Source: Mixophyes australis (lineage: Eukaryota; Chordata; Amphibia; Anura; Limnodynastidae). Taken from it: a DNA stretch of 64,000 bases. Of the stretch, positions 33,055 through 43,236 are shown piece after piece. Location of the stretch: assembly GCA_036250195.1 (NCBI GenBank), contig JAVHZZ010000011.1:60082919-60146918 (forward strand), written 5' to 3'. The number at the start of each line of letters is the position of its first letter. Position 1 is the first letter of the stretch. The notes beneath the pieces are model-generated. The model saw nothing but the letters and a program-made list of their open reading frames with translations, was not told the DNA's origin and ran no database searches. A program made the position numbers and the translations under genes.

Positions 33055-34610
33055 TCTATACAGTCCCAAAAATACATAAAACAATGGATCACCCTCCTGT
33101 TCGCTCGATTATATAGGCAATTAATTCTATATTACAATCTTTTGCACAGTATTTAGATGCATAACTACAAATGTATGTTAGATTCCAAGCTATTTAAAAG
33201 ATACTATAGATTTACTTAAAAAATGTATAAATTGACAGACATACTACTTAAGACTTACTTAAGCAGTAAGAAAGATAATGACTCATAGAATAACAACAAA
33301 CCCTCCAACTGAATTCTTATTAAATCTGTTGAAAATAGTTTTGGAATATAATTATTTCAAATATGGAGATACTTATTATATACAACTAGCAGGTACTGCC
33401 TTTGGCTCTAACCTGGCACCAGCATATGCCAATCTGTATATGTCAGAATTTGATATTTTTCTGGTCTCTTTGGATACAAAGGAGGAGTTTATTAGATATA
33501 TAATTTACATAAACATGTTAGATATACCAGTAAAATGTACTGTAACAAAAGGAGGCATTTAGCTGGCAATATGCAGAGAAAGCAGGGAAATAGAGTAAAA
33601 CATTTGTGCAGTAACGCACCTAGATTCAATGTAAAGACTTATGTATGAAAAGCAATAGTTTAAGTTTGGTTAACTTACATGATTAGAAATCCTTCCTCTC
33701 TGCAAACAGACAGGGTGTGTCTGTCTGTTAGTGCAAACAGAGCCAGTGATGGGCGTTTCCTTTTAAAGAGAAGGTGGGTGTGTCACCTGTCCATCAAGCC
33801 ATGGCTAGGGGAGGAGTATCAGGTATAAAAGCTTGTTTGTATCACTTGTTCAGAGAGACCAACGCTGCGGTAGCTGGCTGGTCCTGAGAGAGAGCTGGTC
33901 TATGTATAGCTAGCGTTTAGGGTCTCCAAGTATTGCTGTGAAATCTGTACAGTGTCAAAACATTTACCATCCTGACAATAAAACTACATAAAAAGGAAGA
34001 AGTTGTTCGCGTGTGCTTCTGCAGTAGCGGGCTCTTGCCACAGTACATACAATGTGGATAGACATAAAATAGATTTTTTGGATATCAATAATTTTTTGAT
34101 AAATTACTTGCTTGGGCATGACACTTTATTGTAAACCATCTGATCAGAATACAATTTTACATCACCCCAAAGCATTGAAGGAGTGTCTACCTATTTCACA
34201 GTTCATAAGTGTACTAAAGAATAACACAGAGTCGGATATGACAGAAGAACAGCTTTGAGAAATGAGACTATGTTTCCAGGTGATACAGTAAGAAAACAAT
34301 AGAGAGGTGCCTCACCATAGCCAAAAAACAACATCATTTGGAAGAAAAAAGACACAATAAAAATAAAGACCTTATAGTTAAGATAGTCTTTTCAACAGTC
34401 CTTAATACACAACCCAACAGGATTTAAAAGGTCATAAAATAATACTGGCGAATTGTTGCCACGGGTCCTTTACTGAAAGAAAGGTGTAAAAAAAACACCA
34501 TTAGTATCCTACCATAAAGCTCTAACCTCAAACAATTATTGATAAGACCAGCAATAAAACCTACTGTAGAAAAAACTCCAAATTGGTTGAGAACTTGAAA
34601 GGTGAGATGC
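33055..34610 (+). pseudogene. Penelope-like RT, decayed, plus strand
   Basis: RT entry motif YTVPKIHK with DHPPVRSI at 33056-33110; then NPPTEFLLNLLKIVLEYNYF, and AGTAFGSNLAPAYANLYMS at 33388-33440; then the F-I-R-Y region with the YIDD motif lost (YIIYI). After the ERV-type LTR at 33605-34042 the reading resumes: HKIDFLDI at about 34063-34087, YCKPSDQNT and HPKALKECLPISQF. Stops and frameshifts are frequent. No GIY-YIG domain was found at the end. Confidence 0.82.
33605..34042 (+). mobile_element. Solo LTR, endogenous-retrovirus type
   Basis: Runs from TGTGCAGTAACG to CTCTTGCCACA with a promoter-like ggtataaaagc at 33821-33831 and a polyadenylation signal aataaa at 33978-33983, followed within about 40 bp by a GT-rich stretch. 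This order (TATA, then AATAAA) is that of an ERV LTR of about 440 bp. It splits the PLE reading between RT and the following region. Ends are approximate: no clean target duplication is adjacent, though acat occurs close to both sides. Confidence 0.75.
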
Positions 34611-35744
34611 TATAGATGCATAAATTGCATGAAATGTATAGGTATAAATATGGGATTATAATATTAAGTATTTATAAGATTAAATATGGCATTATAATAG
34701 CGCCATATCATGTAAAAATATCTCCATAATTGTTTGTAGAACTTGTTTAACATTACTCATATGCATTTTTATTTTTTTTCTCGTTAAAGGAGACAATACT
34801 AACCCTTTCTGCCCTTGGCTCCTCACTTCCATTTTAAATCCACGCACAGAGTCATCTACCATCTCCATCTGACTAGTATTTAGCATTCTATCGACCGCAG
34901 ATACCACAGAGAGTATCCATGAACCTGCAGAACAATACAGAGATCATGCCCCCCTCCCCAAAGCTGCTTTATTTTTTAAATACCCCGACAGCCTTTTCAT
35001 TACCCACTGCGGCCATTTTCAGTACCCACTACAGCCATTTTTATTGCCTTCCGACCCTGCAGTTATCCCCCCCAGACTCACTCACTTTCACCTTCATCTT
35101 CTACAAGGCAGGCAGCCTGGCAGCAAATCTGCTTGCTATTAGTCACCTGTCAGTGCAGGTCCTTAATGCAGTCTCATGAGATGTGGTAATCTCGCGAGAA
35201 CATACTAAGAACCACAACTGCACCGGCAGCTAACAACATGCAGATTTGCATACAGACTGCCTGTAGTAATTGTCTGGGCCTCTCTCTTGGGTTGGGTATT
35301 AACAGATGGTGAAAATATCGACGGACATATGACTGACACGAAAATCCTGACAGTCAAAATACTGACATGTATATAACAATGTAAATACAGACATGGAGAA
35401 AATACCGGCACAGAAAAATATCAACAGTGTGACTGCCAACATTGAAAATGCCGACAGTTACACTGGCGGCATTAAAGCGGCAATGCGAGCAAGTCCGTCA
35501 GCAATAAACAGTGGGAAACAAAATAATTGTTAAAAAAAAACAAAAAAAACAGAGTACCCCCCAACTCATATTACCGCCAGTGCCGCCAGCCTGGACAAAG
35601 GAAAATCGGGGAGACAAACAGCGTTGGATCCCCCCACATTTTTTCCTCTAATCGGCCATAGACTTATTCAGACGATGGCTGGTGGCACCATAGCAGGGGA
35701 ACCCACAGCAGGAGGTACTCCTGCCATGATGACAACCAACCCCA
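34611..35744. other. Non-coding, simple degenerate repeat part
   Basis: No gene. 35300-35520 has a loose motif (aaaat-ccgaca or aaatactgaca) repeated about every 20 bp, likely an old MITE interior. Poly-A runs at about 35530-35550. The 71-codon minus frame at 34692-34907 shows no family features. Confidence 0.45.
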
Positions 35745-36110
35745 GGCTGGTCAGCACAGGGCTGGATTTCCTAGGAAGTGGGGTCTGCAAAAATAATGTG
35801 CAGCACCCCCTCTAGGAATACGTAACCCTGTGCTGACAGCACTATGGCTCTTTTCACACCCCTGGGTGATGGGTGTGGGGTAATAGTGTGTGTAACAAAG
35901 AAAAAAAATGTTTAAAAAACTATTTGAGTTTCTGGAACTACAAGTCCCAACCAGTCCGGGCTGACATTACCAGTCTGGGCATTCTGATGCTTGTAGAAAT
36001 GCAAGCACCAGCATACCAAGGGCAGCCAGAGCATGCTGTCATTTGAAGAACCACAAGTGCCAGCATGCCCTGACACCCAGGGACCGTTAAGGCATGTAGT
36101 CCCACAAACT
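35745..36110. repeat. Internal fragment of the 2.1-kb palindromic-TIR element family
   Basis: Matches 44308-44665 in order: cagggctggatttcctagg, cagcactatggctctt, ggaactacaagtccca, caagcaccagcatacc and accacaagtgccagcatg. No GGGGTATTCAATTG ends were seen here, so it is a piece. Confidence 0.75.
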
Positions 36111-36650
36111 CATATTTAAATAAACCAAACTCCTCTTTAATTATTTTTTTTAAAAAAAAAACAATCCTACTTACTAACTCTGTTCTTCTTTCTACGTTAC
36201 AGTCTAATCTTGTAAATATTCTAAACTATAAAAAAAAAAAAGCCCCAAAAAATATTGAATCTATGGACTCAGCCATGGATTCTAGGGCAATGTGTAACTT
36301 TAACACTAATAAGCCCTGATGCTAGTTTTGTCAAATTTGAAAACCGGAGTAATGTTCATTAGCAAGCAGTATATATAGTAATCATACAATGGTAAAACTG
36401 AAGCCAGGTCAGGTGCACTGAGAAGCAGAAGCAGGTATGCGAGTCACTGATCAATTAGACTCCATAATCTGGCCAGGCACCCTTGCACTAACTGGATCTT
36501 ATAGCCTCAGGCATGCGCTGCAGCACATGCATGACATCACTGCTCAAGACAATCAGCAAGATTCTATCTTGTGTTATAATGCAGATTCAGTACATTCCAC
36601 ACATATAAATATCTGTATAGTTCCACTCTTAAAAAATTAATATGTAACAA
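36111..36650. other. Non-coding, nothing recognised
   Basis: A-rich runs (36140-36160, 36228-36240) and anonymous sequence. Its end (about 36620 on) is shared with 14720, see the MITE entry. Confidence 0.45.
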
Positions 36651-36658
36651 TCCACATC

Positions 36659-36857
36659 TAGGGATAAATGTGTCAAGCTGGGAATTTCCGGCGTGTTTCA
36701 AGAGTAGAGATATTGCCTATTCCAACCTAACAGATTCTAGCTATCATTTTGTAGAATGTACTAAATAAATGATAACTAGAATCTGATTGGTTGCTATAGG
36801 TAACATCTCCACTTTTCAAACCCACAGAAATCTCGCAGCATGATAAATTTACCCCCT
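36659..36857. mobile_element. Palindromic mariner-type MITE
   Basis: Left end agggataaatgtgtcaagct and right end (reverse complement) agggggtaaatttatcatgc are inverted, and the interior (attctagctatcatttt / aaatgataactagaatc) pairs as well. Flanks are ta on both sides. A decayed sister is at 14768-14875. Confidence 0.85.
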
Positions 36858-36899
36858 AGACCAGGGATAGAGTTGTAGCTAACATAATTTGTGACAGTA

Positions 36900-38160
36900 C
36901 TCACCCCCTCAAGGCCAACTCAAATCTAAAGTCTTAACTCTTCCCAGATGACCTACTATTGGAGAACCAAGGTATTGACAAAAAAAATATTTGTATTAAA
37001 GCATTTGTAGGAATAAGTACTTTTAGAAATCTGGTAAAGCAACCATCTGCTCAAGTTTTGAGTTCACGGTATTTGAGATACAGTCATTTGTTTTTTTTGT
37101 AGCTTGAGCTATCTTAAATTGAAACACAGCAATTGAAAGAGTGGCCACAACCTGCTTAGGTTGCAAAACGTTTCTTCAGAATTCTCCACAGATTTCTCAA
37201 ATGGCCTGATCAAGGCATCTGCTTTTCCATTACATGATCCTGGACATAAGTAATTGGAATTGACCAATACACTATATAGTAAAGGCAAAGAGGAGGCAAA
37301 ATGTTAGCCTTCTTTATTTAAAAAATTCTGAAACTCTTAATACTCTAAAGACAGTTTGGATTCTATGAAAGCAGAAATAGCCAACTATCACTGTTTCCTT
37401 GTGATTTTAAACAATGCTGCTGACAAAATGAAGATGCAAAGGCTAATATTATTGTCTGTCTATCAGCTGATGGATTATGCATAAACAATTCACACCCAGC
37501 ATGTGGATTCAGCTATCCATATCCACAGGCACATCAATTCGGACAAATTCATACTTAATATTGTCATTAAGGTCCAAGCGAAACTGATGTTTCTTAGCCA
37601 TTTTTCAGTCTGGATAATCTATACATTGGCGGAACTACACCACATATTCCAAATCCGATCGTGCACCCAGGCGCAAATAAGACAGAATGTACTCAGCAGT
37701 TGTTGCACAGTGGGTCATCAAACACTTTCAACAAAGGTTGCAAAAGAATTCAACAGTGGATCCTGTCTTTCTAGCAATGGAGTAACCCAGGTCAATGCTT
37801 TACCTTTCAATAATATTAAAATCATGCCCATCTTCAATGGCTCAGTACTAGAAGTCCTTGGGCACATCTGAAAAACTAACCAGTACTGAGACAGAAATTA
37901 CTAATGCTGCCTACGAACTCCCTTCCCCTCTCAGTTATTTTTAGTTTAAGCCATGGTTCAACTTCTACATGCGGTAAAGTAGAAGGAAGCGGTGCTTGTA
38001 ACACTTCCAGATGATTCTGCATTACAGACATTTGAGCTTGTAAAGTTTGAATTGCATCTACCGACATTAGCTCATGTAGAACTAACATGACTTTTTGACA
38101 GGTATATGAAATTGAAGATGAGGAATGGCCAAGGTATCTGGGAACAAATTTCACCAGGAA
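36900..38160 (-). pseudogene. Ty3-type remnant: gag joined to RNase H tail, antisense
   Basis: Minus-strand gag: LQAQMSVMQNHLEVLQAP at about 38045-37990 and MILILLKGKALTWVTPLLER at about 37830-37770, matching the L-L-x-G-x-A-L-A-W motif of Ty3 gag. Further along, at about 37250-37200, the strand reads YLCPGSCNGKADALIRPF, the end of RNase H (R-P-G-x-x-N-x-x-A-D-A-L-S-R). Protease and RT are missing between them, so a large internal deletion has occurred. The 122-codon plus-strand frame at 37503-37871 is the shadow of this gag. Confidence 0.7.
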
Positions 38161-38582
38161 GGCATTAAATGCATCATTGCATTGAGCCTCTCTGCTTGTA
38201 AGGCCCGCACAGAAATTAAGATGACCATGCTGGTCCTGGTTTGCAGTAACCTCAAAATCCTATCAGATGGAATTCTGAAACCCAGCCAAAACCATAGTCT
38301 AGACCCATTTGGAGTATGCAAATATGCTTCGGTTGAGCTGTATTTAGTTGTTGGATGAAGAATTACAATACAAAATAAATAACAGATTTATATGTATTAG
38401 AAAACTTTTTGCAGGTAAACTTGTTGCATTAAAAAGCACCTGTAATGGGAGATTCCATATACATGTATCATCGGTGAGCTCTCTCTAGTTGCCGTCTGAG
38501 AGTACAAAGGGAAGTAGAAGGGACTGTTGCAACTGCTCCCAAAATGTAGAGTATCCTGGCAATACTCAATAGAAAACAGATA
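38161..38582. other. Non-coding, nothing recognised
   Basis: Between the Ty3 remnant and the PLE inverted-repeat unit; no features seen. Confidence 0.45.
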
Positions 38583-39457
38583 TAGAGTATATGGGATGGG
38601 TGCAAAAGGGATTAGGAAATAAGGGTAAAAAACATAAATGGTAAATCAGACACCCCCTGATGAAGTCACTGACAGTGACGAAACGCGTTGGTGCCAATCA
38701 CTTATGAGACACGCCCCCTGACATCACGAGATCCCGGAAGGTCGGGAGCTTTGCATTCGACACGGCTAAACACACGCAGTGGGACAGATAAGTTATTGGG
38801 TCAGCAGACGCCAGTCAATGTATGGGAAGTCTTGACCAAAAATACCTTTTGATGAGCTGTCTTTAAACTCAAATGTGAGTTGACTTTATAGGTGCATTTT
38901 AAAAATAAATCATTTTTGTGATTTACTACACTATCAGGTGCTTTTTTGTCCTCCCCCCCCCCCCCCCCCTATATCGTTTATCCTATATATGCACGTGATC
39001 TGTCATGCACGATGGTGGGATTTGAGGACAACTAGATCAAAGTATGTTTGGATTCACAACTACAAGGAGGATTCATCCCTTATGGAGTGACAATTTATAA
39101 TACCACTTGATTCAGACTTGGTACATTGATATTGAAGTTTGAACATTTTTGGACATATTCATATAGTTATTGTATAACATCTTTTGTCACAATTACCATT
39201 CATTCAAACTAAGGCATACAAACGATATATGAGTGGGCATGTTATGCACTTGGTTGATGTTATCTTTTATGGTCTTTTATGATACTTATCTCATATAAGA
39301 TACAAGTTTATAGTGATATTGATCTCATATATGATATAAGTTTATAGTGATATTGGTGTATATTACCTTGATTTCTTATACCCGTTATAGGAATCATTTA
39401 CCATTTATGTTTTTTTCCCTTATTTCCTAATCCCTTTTTCGCCCATCCCATATACTC
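38583..39457 (+). mobile_element. PLE terminal unit with 65-bp inverted repeats
   Basis: Left arm 38583-38647 (tatagagtatatgggatggg onward) is the inverse of 39396-39457 with few mismatches. Between them lie a hammerhead motif (38651-38695), GC-rich sequence like that of PLE terminal repeats, and a poly-C run (38957-38977). No protein is encoded. Interpreted as a Penelope pLTR-type unit in an inverted arrangement. Confidence 0.7.
38651..38695 (+). ncRNA. Hammerhead ribozyme, Penelope-associated
   Basis: CTGATGA at 38657-38663, stem II GTCAC/GTGAC (38665-38669 with 38675-38679) closing a TGACA loop, GAAA at 38680-38683, then CGCGTT and GGTG. All conserved core positions are present. Stem I can form from CACC (38651-38654) with GGTG (38690-38693), leaving two unpaired C. 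Stem III is minimal, as known for PLE hammerheads. Self-cleavage after the GTT at 38689 is predicted, not shown. Confidence 0.8.
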
Positions 39458-40049
39458 TAAACTTGTGGCATTGAATAATTAGTGGCTGGCCACTAACCTT
39501 ACTGCTCAGACCAAGCCACTCACCTGTCAGAAAAGTATGTGGCAAACAGATCTTATATAAGGTCAGCATCAGGAATCAAGATAGTCATATATTGATCTCA
39601 TTCATACCCACATCCAATTAAGGACAGGTTCTGAGTTTGTGAGAAAAGAGACTCAGAAACATCAATTAAACTGGTACACTCCAACAAAATCCCAAGGTGC
39701 CAAATTTTGAAAAACTTAACAGGTTGGTTAATCGTGGCAAGCTTCAAGATATCAATATGGGCCAAGGTTTTCTGGGGCAGCCAGAACGGATGATGGAAGC
39801 TGTAATATTGGAAGGGCTCCCAAGAGATGTTAAGCTAGGAAATTACCTAGGTCATCGTCTAGTATACAGATTAATTATTGCTATGGCTTGCAGCTAAACC
39901 CAGAAAGGGGTTGTGCCTTTCTGGCTCTGGCTTCGATAAAAGAGGAGTAAGATCATATTAGCAATATGTTTTTGTACTAGATGAAAGATGTATGATTCCC
40001 CTAAGAACCTTAGACAGCCACCCAGCAGCTGGTAGTACCACGACTATAT
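39458..40049. other. Non-coding, possible retroelement sequence
   Basis: No clear domain. The 66-codon frame at 39697-39897 has no family features. It precedes an integrase scrap on the same strand, so part may be decayed pol. Confidence 0.4.
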
Positions 40050-40370
40050 AAGTTATTAGTGCTTGCATATGAAGTGCCCCTATCTATCCACTTAGGAATC
40101 ATGAAAACTGTACTGCAGCACAGCTTCTCATGGCCACACATAACCCAGAGTGTAAAAATATTTCAGAAGTATGATGTGAGTCTTCCTGAAAGGTTTCACC
40201 ACAACCAATGCCAGTCATAAGTAAACCTTTTCAACAGGTGATAATAGACATTGTTGTCTCTCATTCCAGGCATGCCGAATGGGAAAAAAGTTTATTTTAA
40301 CAATTTTAGACTTTACCGTCCATGTATCCCAAAGAATTCACAACCATAGATACAATATGTCATTCAAGCA
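40050..40370 (+). pseudogene. Ty3/gypsy-type integrase fragment
   Basis: Plus strand reads LSIHLGIMKTVLQHSFSWP near 40085-40140, resembling the integrase zinc region (L-S-G-H-x-G-x-x-K-T, F-x-W-P). Further on are PFQQVIIDIV (about 40230) and, in another frame, KFILTILDFTV (about 40290), like the start of the catalytic core. Highly decayed. Confidence 0.55.
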
Positions 40371-40387
40371 TTAATGGATATTTTCAG

Positions 40388-40602
40388 CAGGGCTGGATTT
40401 ACCTCTAGGCAACCTAGGCACCTGCCTAGGGCCTAGCGGCTCTCAGGGGGCCCAAATGGGGGGGACAAGGGAGAAAAAAAACTAAAAAAAAACAATTTAG
40501 GCCCCTCCCCTGACCCCTGAGGGGGGTGGGGGTTGCCGTGAATCGGGGGGAGGGGCTGGTGTTAGAACTAGGGGTAGAGGCAGTAGTGGCAATGTACCTG
40601 TA
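40388..40602. repeat. hAT-type MITE fragment (CAGGGCTGG end)
   Basis: Begins CAGGGCTGGATTTACC, with repeated cctaggcacctgcctagg, the terminal pattern seen in hAT MITEs such as 43764-44142. The other end was not found before 40603. A GC-rich tail includes a run of gggggg. Confidence 0.6.
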
Positions 40603-40610
40603 GTGTATAC

Positions 40611-41967
40611 TAGTGATGGGTAGTTCACGAATGATTAGTTCAAATGAACTAATCTTCAAAGTAAACTAAATCATTTAGTTCACAGCTCTGGCAAATATTA
40701 GTTCACCAGGAACTAAAACAAGTGGGATGAGTTAGAGATAAAGCAGAGCAGCTCCAGCAGCCTCACTCACTGTCTCATTCACACTGGCTCTTTTGTTTCT
40801 ATTCAGCTCTCTCATTTAATACTCATGAGTCAGTACCTCTAAACTGCCAAAGGTGGCACTGCTGTGCTCAGACATTGTGTGAGACTCTGGAGCTGATCAC
40901 TGACCATGAGCCATGAGTCATTTTCCTCGCTCAGGAGTTCATTAGTTCATCTAGTTCATTTCACTCACTGACTCATACGAGTCTCCAAATCATTTCACTC
41001 TTCGCATCATTTCACTCTTCGAATCATTTCACTCTCCAAATCATTTCAATCATTAAGATCATTTAGCTCATGAGTCACAGGAAACATTCCCTTCCCTGTA
41101 AGCTCAAGACACACTGCACTGCTGAGTGCTGCATGCTATATACTGAAGTTCTATTTACTGCACCATATATACAGGGGAGATGTATTAAACCTTCAAGAGA
41201 GATAAAGTGGAAACGTTGCCCATAGCAACTAATCATTTTCTGCCCTTTTATAGACTCTGCTAGATAAATGAAAGAAGCTGATCAGTCATAATTGCCAACA
41301 TTATGTTGGTTACGTCTGGGAGTTCGTGGAGCGTGGTATGGGTGTAGGGGATTGTGCCATTTTGGCCCCGCCCCCAGTGACGTGATGCCTATTTTGGGTC
41401 TTTTTACAGCTGTAAAAATTCCCCCCTAAGGTTTGATACATCTCCCCTATATCCTGATTGCACTGATCTCAATTTTAGAAGCAAAAAAGTGACACTTTAT
41501 AATACTCTGAATTTGGGTCTTTTTCATTTGCATATTATGGAAATAAAAAATAATAATGAAAATGTAATTAACTTTGCAGAGCTCAACATGTCACTACTAG
41601 TTTTTGTATAAGTGATTGCCCTTTTTAAAATATTAAAAATGATCTGACATATTAAACTTATCTGATAATTTTAACAGGACTATATACTCATCTAATGAGG
41701 TAGTAGTATATATGCCCACAGTATGTGTAATAGACTAGATCTATGTCTCCAATCACTTCTCTAAGCAGTGTTCCAGAGCCAGTGATCTAACTGAACTAAC
41801 GGAGATAAATGAACTAAATGAAGTACTGAGTCAAATGAGTGAAATGAGTGAAATGAACTACTGAGTGAAATGAACTACTGAGTGAATTGAGTGAAATTAA
41901 CTAATCTTTTGTGTGAACTAGATCAGAATGAACTAATCTTCAAAATGAACTAGATTTCCCATCACTA
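40611..41967. mobile_element. hAT-like non-autonomous element with TAGTGATGGG ends
   Basis: Starts TAGTGATGGG and ends CCCATCACTA, with flanks gtgtatac and gtgtatgg (8 bp, six match), fitting hAT. Subterminal repeats are inverted: gattagttcaaatgaac on the left and tgaactaatcttcaaaatga on the right, plus short tandem units atcatttcactcttcg (40990-41040) and gagtgaaatgaactact (41840-41890). No transposase was found; two other MITEs lie inside (41172-41449). Confidence 0.8.
41172..41449. mobile_element. Mariner-type MITE holding a fragment of the CATACTTGCC MITE
   Basis: Ends CAGGGGAGATGTATTAAACC and, inverted, TAGGGGAGATGTATCAAACC, flanked by TA. Between about 41290 and 41425 is a piece of the MITE seen at 5818 (tgccattttggccccgcccc and gtctttttac shared). 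This gives a three-level nest inside the hAT-like element. Confidence 0.75.
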
Positions 41968-42109
41968 GTGTATGGCATCAGGGTCATGTGATCGCAGTGG
42001 TCACATGGTACACACTGAAGGTGGGTTGCTGGAATTCTGAAGTAGTCGGTGCAGGAGCTCCATCATTTCTTCTGTTCCTGTCATCATTCATGTGGAAAAA
42101 GGTAAGAAG

Positions 42110-42500
42110 AAGGGTACTTGGAAGCTGCAGGGGGGGGGGGGGGGGGCATGTGTAACAGAAACTGCAGGGTATAGGGGGGGCATATGTGATAGAAGCTGCA
42201 GGGCACAGGGGGGGCATGTGTGATGGAAGCTGCAGGGGGGGCATATGTGATAGAAACTGCAGGGGGGCATATGTGATAGAAGCTGCAGGGGGGGCATATG
42301 TGATAGAAGCTGCAGGGGGGCATATATAGGATAGAAGCTGCAGGGGGGCATATATGATAGAAGCTGCAGGGGGGGCATGTCACATGCAGCTTCTATCACA
42401 TATGCCCCCCTGCAGCTTCTATCACATACCCCCCACCCCCCCTGCAGCTTCTATCACAAATGCTGCATGTGTGATAGAAGCTGCATGGGGGGCATCTGTC
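42110..42500. repeat. Inverted minisatellite, about 27-30 bp units
   Basis: About nine units of gatagaagctgcagggggg-type sequence with gcatatgt run forward from 42115 to 42378. Two to three units then run in reverse (42388-42460), and one more forward to 42495. The turn at 42378-42395 forms a hairpin. G-runs reach 19 bases (42129-42147). The proline-rich frames on either strand are translations of the repeat. Confidence 0.9.
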
Positions 42501-42504
42501 ACAT

Positions 42505-42595
42505 AAGTCTCTGCCCCATTGGAACTTACAGTCTAAATTCCCTCACACAAACCCACACACCCACATACAGACTAGGGTCCATTTTAATCACTGTG
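42505..42595. repeat. SINE tail fragment
   Basis: Shares cttacagtctaaattccctc, the CA-rich stretch and actagggtc with the SINE at 48925-49256. Confidence 0.7.
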
Positions 42596-43236
42596 CCATC
42601 GTTCTGCTCCGGTGAGTTACTGGGCCTGATTCAAGTCCAGACGTAATTTGCATGTAAAAGGAACATGGAAATTGTGCACCCATATTCATATCTACACGGT
42701 TCCTAAGATAAGATCTGATGTGAATAGAGTTGTAAATCAGTTCCAAAATGGAATTCCAACATAAACTTAATTGTATATAGTGTTTGTTTGTTTGTTTGTT
42801 TGTTTTGGTTTTTTTTTGGGGGGGGGGCGCAATTGCACTTATTCCCCTCCATGCATATTTACTACTAATTCACATCTGAAAACACCTACATGCATCTTAC
42901 ATGCATCTTCTTAATTACAATTTTTAGTCCTAAAACACTGCTGGCTCCTGACAATTAAATAATATTAACCTTTTAGTTTCATCACCTCATTGACCTGCAC
43001 TTCTCATGCTAACAGCTATTACCCTTTTATCACAATCTTTACTATCAAATGTGTCTCATTATTACACATTTGTGTTTCATGATTAAACAAACATACAATT
43101 TTTGAATATTAAATAGAATTTTATATTGACTCACACAAAATAATAAAAATAACATAAATATGTATAATCAAACTTAAATTGTATAAATGGGGTTAATATA
43201 TGTTTTATTATTTCTTATATATTTTTTTTACTATTT
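42596..43236. other. Non-coding, possible Harbinger-like end
   Basis: At 42623 gggcctgattcaagtcc resembles the terminal gcctgattca motif of frog MITEs; an inverted gaatcaggcc lies at 45834. No matching target duplication was found. Remaining sequence has nothing recognised. Confidence 0.35.

Noticed and set aside
34692..34907. 71-codon minus frame as a possible TMEM25 tail exon
   Set aside because: It lies on the opposite strand to the gene and shows no similarity to the known cytoplasmic tail.
37503..37871. 122-codon plus-strand frame
   Set aside because: It is the antisense shadow of a Ty3 gag remnant on the minus strand, which shows family motifs.
42084..42399. Proline/cysteine-rich frames of about 100 codons
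   Set aside because: Direct translation of the 27-30-bp minisatellite; the same motif appears in three frames.
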